Below the pieces are notes generated by a model. That model saw nothing but the letters and a program-made list of their open reading frames with translations. It did no database searches and had not been told where the DNA came from. 64,000 bases of DNA from DATKSG01 sp035531775 (lineage in GTDB: Bacteria; Actinomycetota; Acidimicrobiia; Acidimicrobiales; UBA8190). The stretch lies in assembly GCA_035531775.1 (NCBI GenBank), contig DATKSG010000032.1:17879-81878 (forward strand), given 5' to 3'. Below, one piece after another: positions 33,597-41,757 of the stretch; position 1 is the stretch's first letter, and every line of letters starts with the position of its first letter. The position numbers and the translations under genes were made by a program.

Positions 33597-34025
33597 TCAG
33601 TGCTGGACCGAAGCGTTGGTCTGGCGCAGGCGGCTGGCCATGGAGGCCAGCATCTTGAGCGCCAACGCCGGCGAGGATTCGACCAGGCGGACGAACTCTC
33701 GGCGGTCGAGCACCAGGGCCTCGACCTCGCTCACAGTCTTCACCTGCGCGCTGCGCGGCTTGCCGTCGAGCAGGGCCATCTCGCCGAAGAAGTCGCCCGG
33801 CCCGAAATCGGCCATCTGGGCGCCGTCGAGCTCGCACACGGCTTTGCCCGAGACGATGACGAAGAACTCGCTCCCGCGCTCGCCGGGCCGGGTGAGTTCC
33901 CGGTCGGGGGCCAGGGTCACCGGTGTCCCGAGCCCGGCGATGGAGCGGAGCTCCTTGTCGGTGCAATCGGCGAATAGCGGCACCTGACGCAAGGTTTCGA
34001 TGACGCCCTTGGGGACTCGGCCCAT
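33597..34025 (-). CDS. Stand-alone cyclic-nucleotide-binding domain protein
   Basis: The 142-residue single cNMP-binding domain runs from VPLFADCTDKELRSIAGLGTPVTL through the phosphate-binding cassette GDFFGEMALLDGKPRSAQV, including the conserved Glu and Arg. There is no DNA-binding domain, so it is not a Crp-type regulator by itself. It probably modulates a partner in response to cAMP or a similar ligand. ATG 34025 begins MGRVPKGVIETLRQ and gives the normal spacing to the domain. Confidence 0.87.
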   Translation of the reverse strand: MGRVPKGVIETLRQVPLFADCTDKELRSIAGLGTPVTLAPDRELTRPGERGSEFFVIVSGKAVCELDGAQMADFGPGDFFGEMALLDGKPRSAQVKTVSEVEALVLDRREFVRLVESSPALALKMLASMASRLRQTNASVQH

Positions 34026-34202
34026 CACGTCTCCTCTCGCCGGGCCGTCGACGCCCTGGCGCCCGCGGCCCAAGGATGCCCGGTCCGACGCATCGGAGCA
34101 ACCGCTCTCGACGCCCCGACCCCTCCGCAGTAGCGTCAGCTCCGGCAGTACGGCGGCGGTCGGCCCTCGGGCCCGACCTCGACTCGGCGGAGGCGGACGT
34201 CC

Positions 34203-35885
34203 ATGGCAGAGCACCCGGTCCCGGCCCGTAGCGTCACGTCCCGGCGCTCCTTCATCAAAGCCGGGGCCATGCTGGGCGCCGCCGGCGCCGGCGCCACCCT
34301 CGGGGGGCTGGGTCTGGGACGACGCCAGGGCCGGTTGATCGACGCCGCGGTGGCATCGTCCACCTCGGTCCCGGCCCGCCTCGACGACATCGAGCACGTG
34401 GTGATCCTCATCCAGGAGAACCGGTCCTTCGACCACTACTTCGGCAGCTACCGGGGCGTAGCCGGCTTCGCCGACGCTCATGTCCCCCTGCAGCCGGCTC
34501 ACGGAAACCGGCCCATCTGGTACCAGTACGGCTGGGAGCCGGGCGACGCGAGTGCCGACCCGGCGCACTACACCTTGCCGTTCCATCTCGACACGTCGCG
34601 CCATTCGACCGACGCCGCCTGTGTAGACGATCCCACCCACGCCTGGGCACCGCAGCACCTCAGCTGGAACGGGGGAGCGATGGACGGCTTCCTTTCCACC
34701 CACATCGCGGCCAACGGGGTGGCCGGCGGCCCGCACACCATGGGCTATTACACCCGGGCCGACCTCGGCTTCTACTATGCGCTGGCCGACGCCTTCACCA
34801 TCTGCGACCACTACCACCACTCGGTGCTCGGTCCCACCACGCCCAATCGCCTTTATTCGGTGTCGGCCACCCTCGACCCCCACGGGACCGGGGGAGGCCC
34901 GGTCACGAGCAACCCCGGCGGCCAGACACCCCTGGCCCCTTCCACCTTCGGGGGGCCGAGCTTCCGGTGGAAGACCATGGCCGATGTCCTCGAAGCGGCC
35001 GGCGTCAGCTGGAAGGCGTACCAACCGCCGGGCTCGCAGGTGTCGGACACCTTCTCCGACAACGTCCTTCTCTATTTCAAGCAATTCCAGGATCCGACGT
35101 CACCGCTGTTCGCCAAAGGCGTGTTGCCGTCGTTCCCGGGGAACTTCCAAGCCGACGTGGCCAGCGGCACGCTTCCTTCGGTGTCGTGGATCATGTCCAT
35201 GGGCGTGGTGGACGAGCACCCGCCGGCCCCACCGGTCTTCGGCGACCTGGCCGTGACCCAGCAGGTGCTGGCCACCTTGTTGTCCAACCCGGCAGTGTGG
35301 GAGAAGACCATCGTGTTCGTCACCTACGACGAGAACGGAGGGTTCTTCGACCACGTCGTCCCGCCCACCGCTCCGGCTGGCACCGCCGACGAGTATCTGA
35401 CGGCCACTCCCACCATCGGCGGCGACGGCGGCCCCGGTGGGACCATCATCACCGGGCCCATCGGCCTCGGGTTCCGGGTCCCGATGCTGGTGCTATCCCC
35501 CTTCAGCGCCGGAGGCTTCGTGTGCCGCGACACCTTCGACCACACGTCGCTGCTCCGCTTCATCGAGACCCGCTTCGCCACACCCGTGCCCAACCTGAGC
35601 GCTTGGCGCCGCAGCGTGACCGGCGACCTCACCTCGGCCGTCAACTTCGCCGGAGGGTCGCCAACAACTGTGGAGGCCGTCCGCCAGCTGGTGGCCGACG
35701 CCCAAGTCGTGGCCTCGACCGACGTGGCCGGCCAGGGTGAGGCGGTGGCCACCGAATGTCCGGCCAATGCCGAGGCCGACGAGCTCGGACTGGTCGGAAG
35801 CCCACCGGCGTATCCCATCCCCACTCCGCAGACCATGCCGACCCAGGAGTCGGGCAGTGCCCCCAGCCCGAGCGGGCCGGGGTGA
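34203..35885 (+). CDS. Tat-exported phospholipase C / phosphoesterase (PF04185-like)
   Basis: The 560-residue enzyme has a twin-arginine signal (TSRRSFIKAGA, followed by a hydrophobic AMLGAAGAGATLGGL). The family signature VVILIQENRSFDHYFGSYRG is at about 65-85. Metal-site residues are in ADAFTICDHYHHSVLGPTTPNR, TYDENGGFFDHVVPP and FDHTSLLRFIETRF. Relatives hydrolyse phospholipids or phosphate monoesters outside the cell. ATG 34203 starts the signal peptide. It is followed by an ABC transporter whose link to it is unclear. Confidence 0.9.
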   Translation: MAEHPVPARSVTSRRSFIKAGAMLGAAGAGATLGGLGLGRRQGRLIDAAVASSTSVPARLDDIEHVVILIQENRSFDHYFGSYRGVAGFADAHVPLQPAHGNRPIWYQYGWEPGDASADPAHYTLPFHLDTSRHSTDAACVDDPTHAWAPQHLSWNGGAMDGFLSTHIAANGVAGGPHTMGYYTRADLGFYYALADAFTICDHYHHSVLGPTTPNRLYSVSATLDPHGTGGGPVTSNPGGQTPLAPSTFGGPSFRWKTMADVLEAAGVSWKAYQPPGSQVSDTFSDNVLLYFKQFQDPTSPLFAKGVLPSFPGNFQADVASGTLPSVSWIMSMGVVDEHPPAPPVFGDLAVTQQVLATLLSNPAVWEKTIVFVTYDENGGFFDHVVPPTAPAGTADEYLTATPTIGGDGGPGGTIITGPIGLGFRVPMLVLSPFSAGGFVCRDTFDHTSLLRFIETRFATPVPNLSAWRRSVTGDLTSAVNFAGGSPTTVEAVRQLVADAQVVASTDVAGQGEAVATECPANAEADELGLVGSPPAYPIPTPQTMPTQESGSAPSPSGPG

Positions 35886-35961
35886 GAGCGCCATCTGCCG
35901 CTTCCACGGCCATAGCCCTGCGGTAGCTTCGCCTGGTCGAACGGGGCGAGGAGGCGAGCGG

Positions 35962-36921
35962 ATGGGGGAAGGTGCCGACGGTGTCATCCGCACCGTCGAC
36001 CTCACCAAGGTCTACGCCGGCACCGACTTCCGAGCCGTCGACGAGCTCAACCTGAGCGTCACGGCGGGCGAGATCTTCGGCCTCCTCGGCCCGAACGGAG
36101 CCGGCAAGACGACCACGGCCGGCATGCTCACGACCAGGGTGGTGCCCACTGCGGGCCAGGCCTTCGTGGCCGGTATCGACGTGGTGGCTCACCCGGCGCT
36201 GACCAAGCAGCTGATCGGCGTGGTCTCGCAGACCAACACGCTCGACCGACAGCTCAATGTGTGGGAGAACCTCTACTTCCACGGGCGGCTGTTCGCCATG
36301 GGAGCGGCCGAGTCGCGCCGCAGCGCCGACGAGCTTCTCGAGAAGTTCCAGTTGGCCCGGTGGGCCAAGGCATCGGTCTACGACCTCTCAGGTGGCATGG
36401 CCCAGCGCCTCATGGTGGCCCGGTCGATCTTCCACCGCCCCGCCGTGCTCTTCATGGACGAGCCCACCGCCGGGCTCGATCCCCAGGGCCGCCTGGCGCT
36501 GTGGGAGATACTGCGCGAGCTCAACGCCGAAGGCCAGACCATCCTGCTCACCACCCACTACATGGAGGAGGCCGACCAGCTCTGTGGCCGGGTGGCCATC
36601 ATGGACCACGGACGGATCCTGGCCCTCGACACCCCCGCCGGCCTCAAGCAGAGCGTAGGAGCCGACACCATCGTCACGGTCAAGGCCCACGGGGATCAGC
36701 AGCGCCTGGCCGAGGTGCTCAGCGGCGCTGTGGAGGGAGTCACCCGCACCCGGCTCACCGACGACGGCGTGGAGCTCCATGTGCGCGGTGGCCAGCGCCT
36801 GCTCGCCCGGGTGGTGGCCGGCGCCGAAGCCGGTGGCTTCGAAGTCGGGGACCTCTCGGTCACCGAGCCCACCTTGGAGACGGTGTTCATCACCCTCACC
36901 GGCAAGGAGCTGCGCGACTGA
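35962..36921 (+). CDS. ABC-2 type exporter, ATPase subunit (DrrA-like)
   Basis: The 319-residue nucleotide-binding protein has Walker A GPNGAGKTT, Q-loop VSQTNTLDRQLNV, signature DLSGGMAQRL, Walker B AVLFMDEPTAGLDP and H-loop LLTTHYMEE. The C-terminal extension (TLETVFITLTGKELRD) is typical of DrrA-type drug/lipid exporters. Its TGA overlaps the ATG of the permease gene by one base. ATG 35962 is preceded by GAGGCGAGCG. Confidence 0.93.
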   Translation: MGEGADGVIRTVDLTKVYAGTDFRAVDELNLSVTAGEIFGLLGPNGAGKTTTAGMLTTRVVPTAGQAFVAGIDVVAHPALTKQLIGVVSQTNTLDRQLNVWENLYFHGRLFAMGAAESRRSADELLEKFQLARWAKASVYDLSGGMAQRLMVARSIFHRPAVLFMDEPTAGLDPQGRLALWEILRELNAEGQTILLTTHYMEEADQLCGRVAIMDHGRILALDTPAGLKQSVGADTIVTVKAHGDQQRLAEVLSGAVEGVTRTRLTDDGVELHVRGGQRLLARVVAGAEAGGFEVGDLSVTEPTLETVFITLTGKELRD

Positions 36922-37835
36922 TGGTGGGCATCGACTCCGCCCCCGTCCCTGGACCGGTCCCCGGTGCCATCGTGGCCGGCCCGGCCCGCTCGGCGCTGTC
37001 GGCCGGCAGGATCGCCCTGCGGGCACTGCTGCTTCGCGACCTGGTGGTGTTGCGCAAGCACTTCTGGGAGTTCGCCATCAGGACGCTGGTGCAGCCGTTT
37101 CTTCTGTGCTTCGTCTTCCTCTTCGTCTTCCCCAAGATCGGCCAGGCCGTCGGCACGGCGCGTCCCCCCGGCGGCGGTGGTGGCGGGGGGGCGGTCCAAT
37201 CGGCGTTCGCCACTGTGCTCGTGCCCGGCGTGGTCGGCATCTCGATCATGTTCCAGGGCGTGCAGTCCGTCGCCCTGCAGATGGCAACCGAGTTCGGCTT
37301 CACCCGGGAGATCGAGGACCGGGTGCAGGCTCCCTGTCCCATTTGGCTGGTGGCAATGTCCAAGGTCCTCTCCGGCGCCATGCAGGGCCTGATAGCCGCC
37401 GCCATCGTCCTCCCCATCGCCTCGGTGGTCCACGCGGCGGGGGTGCGAGCCGAGCTGTCGCTGCACTGGTGGGTCATCCTCACCCTCGTCCCCATCTCCT
37501 GCGTCGCCATGACCTCGCTGGGCCTGGTGCTCGGCACCACCTTCGAGCCACGCAACATCGGCCTGATGTTCGGCTTCGTCGTCCTGCCCATTACGTTCCT
37601 GGGCGGCACCTACTACCAGTGGACGCGCCTGGCCCCGGTGCAACTCGGCAGCTGGCACTGGTTGCAGACCGTCGTCCTCGTGAACCCGCTCATATACGTG
37701 AACGAGGGCATGCGAGCGGCGTTCACCGACGCTCCGCACATGCACCTGTATGTGATCTACCCGGTGCTCGTCGCCTTCTGCACCGGGTTCCTCGCCCTGG
37801 GGTTGCGCAACTTCCGGCGGCGGGTGCTCTCGTGA
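36921..37835 (+). CDS. ABC-2 type exporter, permease subunit
   Basis: The 304-residue permease has six hydrophobic segments (about 45-70, 100-120, 145-165, 180-200, 210-230, 275-295). An exported loop is interrupted by a run of seven Gly (PPGGGGGGGA). The ABC-2 signature is FVVLPITFLGGTYYQWTRL. It works with the preceding ATPase to export an unknown hydrophobic compound. The next gene overlaps by 4 bp. Confidence 0.92.
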   Translation: MVGIDSAPVPGPVPGAIVAGPARSALSAGRIALRALLLRDLVVLRKHFWEFAIRTLVQPFLLCFVFLFVFPKIGQAVGTARPPGGGGGGGAVQSAFATVLVPGVVGISIMFQGVQSVALQMATEFGFTREIEDRVQAPCPIWLVAMSKVLSGAMQGLIAAAIVLPIASVVHAAGVRAELSLHWWVILTLVPISCVAMTSLGLVLGTTFEPRNIGLMFGFVVLPITFLGGTYYQWTRLAPVQLGSWHWLQTVVLVNPLIYVNEGMRAAFTDAPHMHLYVIYPVLVAFCTGFLALGLRNFRRRVLS

Positions 37836-38314
37836 CGGACCTCGGTCCCGAGCCGCACCCGGCTCTCGGCGACCTCGTGGCCCTGATCGGGATCTGGACC
37901 GGCCATGGGCGGGGCTTCTACCCGACCATCGCCTCCTTCACCTATGGCGAGGAGCTGCGCCTCGGCCACGTGGGCAAGCCCTTTCTCACCTGGGCCCAGC
38001 GGACGTGGAGCCTCGAAGACGGGCGTCCCCTGCACAGCGAAGTCGGCTATCTACGGCCGTCGGCACCGGGCGGGGTCGAGCTCGTGCTCGCCCACCCCAC
38101 GGGGGTGGTCGAGGTGACCGAGGGAACCATGGCCGCCGGGCGCCTCGAGTTGCGCAGCGTGAACATCGGGCTCACCACCACGGCCAAGGAAGTGTCGCAG
38201 GTGACGCGCACCATGGAGCTCGAGGGCGACACCCTGTCCTATGTCCTGGCCATGGCGGCGGTGGGCGAGGACCTGCGGGATCATCTCCAAGCCACCTTGC
38301 ACCGGTCGGCCTGA
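37832..38314 (+). CDS. Nitrobindin-family heme protein
   Basis: The 160-residue beta-barrel has the family opening LVALIGIWTGHGRGFYPTI and SFTYGEELRLGHVGKPFLTWAQRTW, followed by SEVGYLR. The C-terminal His in LQATLHRSA is the likely axial heme ligand. Nitrobindins bind ferric heme and react with NO or peroxynitrite. It is coupled to the ABC permease gene by GTGA, which probably reflects compact genes rather than a shared pathway. Confidence 0.9.
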   Translation: MTDLGPEPHPALGDLVALIGIWTGHGRGFYPTIASFTYGEELRLGHVGKPFLTWAQRTWSLEDGRPLHSEVGYLRPSAPGGVELVLAHPTGVVEVTEGTMAAGRLELRSVNIGLTTTAKEVSQVTRTMELEGDTLSYVLAMAAVGEDLRDHLQATLHRSA

Positions 38315-38332
38315 ACGACGCCGAGGAGCCGT

Positions 38333-38890
38333 ATGGACATCGCCCCCGTTTCGCTTCCCGCACCCCGCCTTGACCCGCTCGCCGCCTCGGAATGGGACGA
38401 GTTCCTGGCCCGGCTGGCCGCCGCCACCCCCGGGGGGCCCGAGACCACCCTCAACATCTTCGCCACCTTGGGCCGCCATCGAGAGCTCTTCCGGCGGTGG
38501 ATCGGCTTCGGCGGCGCTCTGCTGTCGGGTGTCCTCCCGCCCCGCACGCGCGAGCTGGCCATTTTGCGCACGGCCGCCAACTGCCGGGCCGACTACGAGT
38601 GGGCACACCACGTCCCCATGGCCGGCGCCGCCGGGGTGTCGGCGCTCGAGATCGACGCCCTGAGCCGGCCCCTCGGGGACCACCACTGGGACCCCGCCGA
38701 CTTCGACGTGCTCAGGGCGGTCGACGAAATGCACCAGACTCTGGCCCTTACCGACGGCGCTTGGGCCGCCGTCCACGACCACCTCGGTGACGACGCCACC
38801 ATCGAGCTGATCATGCTGGTCGGCCAGTACCACCTGGTGGCCCTGGTCCTGCGTACCTTGGGCATCGAGGTCGAGGAGGACCTCGGGTGA
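38333..38890 (+). CDS. Carboxymuconolactone decarboxylase-like (AhpD-fold) protein
   Basis: The 185-residue alpha-helical protein has the core LLSGVLPPRTRELAILRTAANCRADYEWAHHVPMA, the usual CMD/AhpD site. Only one Cys is present (NCRADYEWAHH) instead of CxxC, so peroxidase activity of the AhpD kind is unlikely. Relatives act as decarboxylases or of unknown function. It is 18 bp after the nitrobindin gene and convergent with tetR. Confidence 0.83.
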   Translation: MDIAPVSLPAPRLDPLAASEWDEFLARLAAATPGGPETTLNIFATLGRHRELFRRWIGFGGALLSGVLPPRTRELAILRTAANCRADYEWAHHVPMAGAAGVSALEIDALSRPLGDHHWDPADFDVLRAVDEMHQTLALTDGAWAAVHDHLGDDATIELIMLVGQYHLVALVLRTLGIEVEEDLG

Positions 38891-38900
38891 AGTAGCGGCC

Positions 38901-39521
38901 TCAGAGGCCGTCGGCCACGATGGCCCCGAGGAGAAGCTCGAAGAACGACTTGAACAGCTCGCCGTCGTCGGGGTCGAGGAACGCCCAGGCCAAGAAGCCC
39001 TCCGAGGCGACCTCGACGATGTGGGCGAGGCGGGCCGGGGGCAGGCGCATGGTCAGCCCGGCCGACGAGGCCAGCTCCTCCATGAACCGGGCCACGGCGT
39101 CGGTCATCTGCCGGGCATTGGCGGCGTAGCGCTCCCGGAACCCCGGGTGGCGCAGGGCGTAGAGCCTGGCCTCGAGGTCGAGGGCGAACCAGTCAGGGTC
39201 GCGGGCGATTATCTGGCGGAAGGCGGCCGACAGCGCCTCGGCGTCGAGCACAGCGGTGGCCGGCCCTTGCTCGAACCATTCGGAGAAGGCGGCCAGGTTC
39301 CGCTGCGAGTGGTTGTCCACGGCGGCCAGGAACAAGCCTTCTTTGTCGTCGAAGTTCTTGTAGATGGCGCCCCGGGTGAATCCGGCCGTTTCGGCGATCT
39401 CGTCCAATGAGGCGCCGTAGAAGCCCCGGCGGGCGAAGACCTGCGTCGCCGCCTCGATGAGCGCGGTACGGGTCAGCTCACGCCTGCGCTCGGGGGTCCA
39501 GCGCTCCACGGCCACCCCCAC
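38901..39521 (-). CDS. TetR-family repressor
   Basis: The 206-residue regulator has its helix-turn-helix at about 20-62 (AATQVFARRGFYGASLDEIAETAGFTRGAIYKNFDDKEGLF) and a variable ligand-binding rest. The GTG start is taken at 39521; a later GTG is possible. The intergenic region to the small divergent gene holds a strong inverted repeat, so it probably represses itself and that gene. The ligand is unknown; the convergent exporter/nitrobindin run could also be a target. Confidence 0.9.
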   Translation of the reverse strand: MGVAVERWTPERRRELTRTALIEAATQVFARRGFYGASLDEIAETAGFTRGAIYKNFDDKEGLFLAAVDNHSQRNLAAFSEWFEQGPATAVLDAEALSAAFRQIIARDPDWFALDLEARLYALRHPGFRERYAANARQMTDAVARFMEELASSAGLTMRLPPARLAHIVEVASEGFLAWAFLDPDDGELFKSFFELLLGAIVADGL

Positions 39522-39557
39522 AGTCTGCCCCGTTGAGACGGCCTTGACTTCTATCAG

Positions 39558-39590
39558 CAGATACGTATCATAGATACATGACCGTATCTG
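39558..39590. promoter_or_regulatory. Likely TetR operator
   Basis: CAGATACG and CGTATCTG form an 8-bp inverted repeat separated by 17 bp. Within it GATACGTATC (39560-39569) is a perfect 10-bp palindrome. It sits upstream of tetR and overlaps the ATG of the small divergent gene at 39578, the usual place for a TetR-family operator. Confidence 0.6.
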
Positions 39591-39751
39591 AGAAACGGAT
39601 GGACCTTCCAGCGGAATCGCGGCAGCAGGAAGGGCTCTCCTGGCTCGAGCGCCAGCTGGCCTGGGAGGCGGTGCTCACCGGCCTGCGCCGGCGGGCTGGC
39701 GTCCTGGCGTCGGCGACGGATCGGGCGGAGCAGGCGCGAACGGCGGCCTGA
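39578..39751 (+). CDS. Small hypothetical protein (57 aa), divergent from tetR
   Basis: ATG 39578 opens a 57-codon frame starting MTVSEKRMDLPAESRQQ and containing a helical, Trp-bearing middle (LSWLERQLAWEAVLTGLRRRAG). Its codon use looks like that of neighbouring genes. There is no ribosome-binding site, but its start lies in the TetR operator, so it could be leaderless and repressed. Function is unknown. Confidence 0.45.
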   Translation: MTVSEKRMDLPAESRQQEGLSWLERQLAWEAVLTGLRRRAGVLASATDRAEQARTAA

Positions 39752-39777
39752 CCAAGGACGCCGGCGGGCCGGTCCAC

Positions 39778-41697
39778 TTAGGGCAGCGGGACCCGCCACT
39801 CGATGCGGGTGCCCTTGCTCTTGCGACCGGGCTCCACCGTCATCGAACCGCCGCGGTTCTCGGCTCGGGCCCTCAAGTTGGTCAGCCCGCTCGAGCGCGT
39901 CCGGCCTTCGGCCCCCTGGCCGTCATCGGTGATCTCGACGACCAGTCCGTCGCCCACTCCGACGTGGACCTCCACCGTGGACGCCTGGGCGTGGCGGGCC
40001 GTGTTGGACAGCGCCTCGCGCACCACGGCCAGCAGGTCGGGAACCATGTCCTCGGGCACCAGGGTGTCCACCGGGCCGTCGAACTGCAGGCGAGGCTGGA
40101 AGCCCAAGGCGGTGGCGGCGAAGGAGGCCACGTCCAAGATGCGTGACCGGGCGCTCGTCTCCACGTGCTCGGTCGCCTGCAGTTCCAATGAGAAGATGGT
40201 GCTGCGCACGTCGCGAATGGTGGCATCGAGCTCCTCCACCGAGTTCTCGATTCGGTCAAGGGCCCGGGCGTCGGTGATGGAGTGGGCGGCCGCCTGCAGC
40301 GACATGCCCACGGCGAAGAGCCGCTGGATCACATGGTCGTGCAGGTCACGGGCGATTCGCTCGCGATCGGCCACCAGGGCGTAGTGGGATCGCTCGTCCT
40401 GGGCGTGGGCCAATTCCATTCTGAGGCCGGCTTGCTGGGCGAAGCTCTCTACCAGGCGGACGTCCTCGGGCCCGAAGCTCGGGCGCCCCGGCACCCGGGT
40501 AACGACGAGTGTGCCGGCGGGCCCCTCGGAGCTGGTGAGAGGGGCCAGCACCACCGGCCCGATGGGCACCCGCTCGAGTATTTCGGCAGGGGCGGGCGAG
40601 TCGGCATGGAAGTTATCGCTCACCACCGACTCGCCGCTTCGGAAGACCCGCCCGGCCAGGGAGGTGTCGATGGGGATGCGGTCATCGAGCGCCAACATGA
40701 CGCCCTCCCCGCGTATGGCAGCCACGAATAGCGCATCGGGGTCGGCGTCGCGGGGCAAGGTGACCATGACACCGTCGGCGTCGATCAGCTCGCTCACACG
40801 GCGGGTGATGAGCTCGAGCCAGCGCTGGCGATCCTCACCGGAGAACAGCGCCGTACGCACTTCGGTCATTGCTGCCAGCCACCGCTCGCGCCGCTGACTC
40901 TCGGCCAGCAGGCTGCGCAGGTCGCTCTCCACCCTTCTGCGCTCGGTGATGTCGCGCAGCAGGGCGGCAAAGCCCCCGGCATCGCCCGAGGCATCAGGGG
41001 TGAGCGACATCGACTCGGCCACGTCCACTTCGCTGCCATTGCTGTGCAGGCGCTTGGTGTCCTGTGTCGGGACCCGCATAGAAGCGCGGACCCGGGCCAT
41101 GCGCTCCTCGACTTCGACGCGCCGTTGGGCCGGCACGATACGCCAGAAGGATCGCCCCACCATCTCCTTGGCCTCGAAGCCGAGCAGGCGCTCGGCCCCC
41201 GGGTTCCAACTGGTGACCGTTCCCGTCAGGTTCATCGAGATGATGGCGTCGTCGGAGGAGGCGACGATCGACGCCAGCCTGGCTTCGGCTTCCCACTCGG
41301 CCCGGCGTTCGCTCAGGTCGCGGATGGCGGCCAGGGTTAGGGGTTGCTCGGGCACTCCGAGCGGGGCCAGGCTGATGTCCACGGGGAAGATGGTCCCGTC
41401 GCGCCGTTCGGCCCACAGCGACAACCCGGCCCCCATGGGGCGCTGCGTGGGGCGCTCCGTGTAGCCGGCGCGGTGGCGGGAGTGACGGCTGCGGAACCGC
41501 GCTGGTACGAGGTTCTCGATGGAGGTCCCGGCCAGGGCGCCGTTCGGGTAGCCGAATTGCCGCTCGGCCAACGCGTTGGCGGCCACGATGCGGCCGGTGC
41601 CGTCGACCACCACGGCGGGGTCGGGCATCAGCCGGACGACGGCTTCCACCAGCTCACCGGGCGTCCCCCCCGGGTCGAGGCTCTCAGCCGCTGTCAT
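39778..41697 (-). CDS. PAS-PAS-GAF sensor histidine kinase (HisKA_3, NarL-partner type)
   Basis: The 639-residue soluble sensor kinase has PAS at about 15-130 (DPAVVVDGTGRIVAANALAE) and a second PAS at about 140-255 (DDAIISMNLTGTVTSWNPGAE). A GAF-like domain lies at about 285-440. The HisKA_3 helix with the phospho-His is ERIARDLHDHVIQRLFAVG, and HATPase_c runs from about 540 to the end (REALSNTARHA, SGLTNLRARAENRGG). DevS-like proteins share this order. No cognate NarL-type regulator is nearby. The signal could be heme, flavin or a small ligand; none is identifiable. Confidence 0.92.
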   Translation of the reverse strand: MTAAESLDPGGTPGELVEAVVRLMPDPAVVVDGTGRIVAANALAERQFGYPNGALAGTSIENLVPARFRSRHSRHRAGYTERPTQRPMGAGLSLWAERRDGTIFPVDISLAPLGVPEQPLTLAAIRDLSERRAEWEAEARLASIVASSDDAIISMNLTGTVTSWNPGAERLLGFEAKEMVGRSFWRIVPAQRRVEVEERMARVRASMRVPTQDTKRLHSNGSEVDVAESMSLTPDASGDAGGFAALLRDITERRRVESDLRSLLAESQRRERWLAAMTEVRTALFSGEDRQRWLELITRRVSELIDADGVMVTLPRDADPDALFVAAIRGEGVMLALDDRIPIDTSLAGRVFRSGESVVSDNFHADSPAPAEILERVPIGPVVLAPLTSSEGPAGTLVVTRVPGRPSFGPEDVRLVESFAQQAGLRMELAHAQDERSHYALVADRERIARDLHDHVIQRLFAVGMSLQAAAHSITDARALDRIENSVEELDATIRDVRSTIFSLELQATEHVETSARSRILDVASFAATALGFQPRLQFDGPVDTLVPEDMVPDLLAVVREALSNTARHAQASTVEVHVGVGDGLVVEITDDGQGAEGRTRSSGLTNLRARAENRGGSMTVEPGRKSKGTRIEWRVPLP

Positions 41698-41757
41698 GGC
41701 CCCACCCCGATATGCACCGCCTCGAGCCTACCGGGATGCCCAGGCCAGGGCCGGGGC

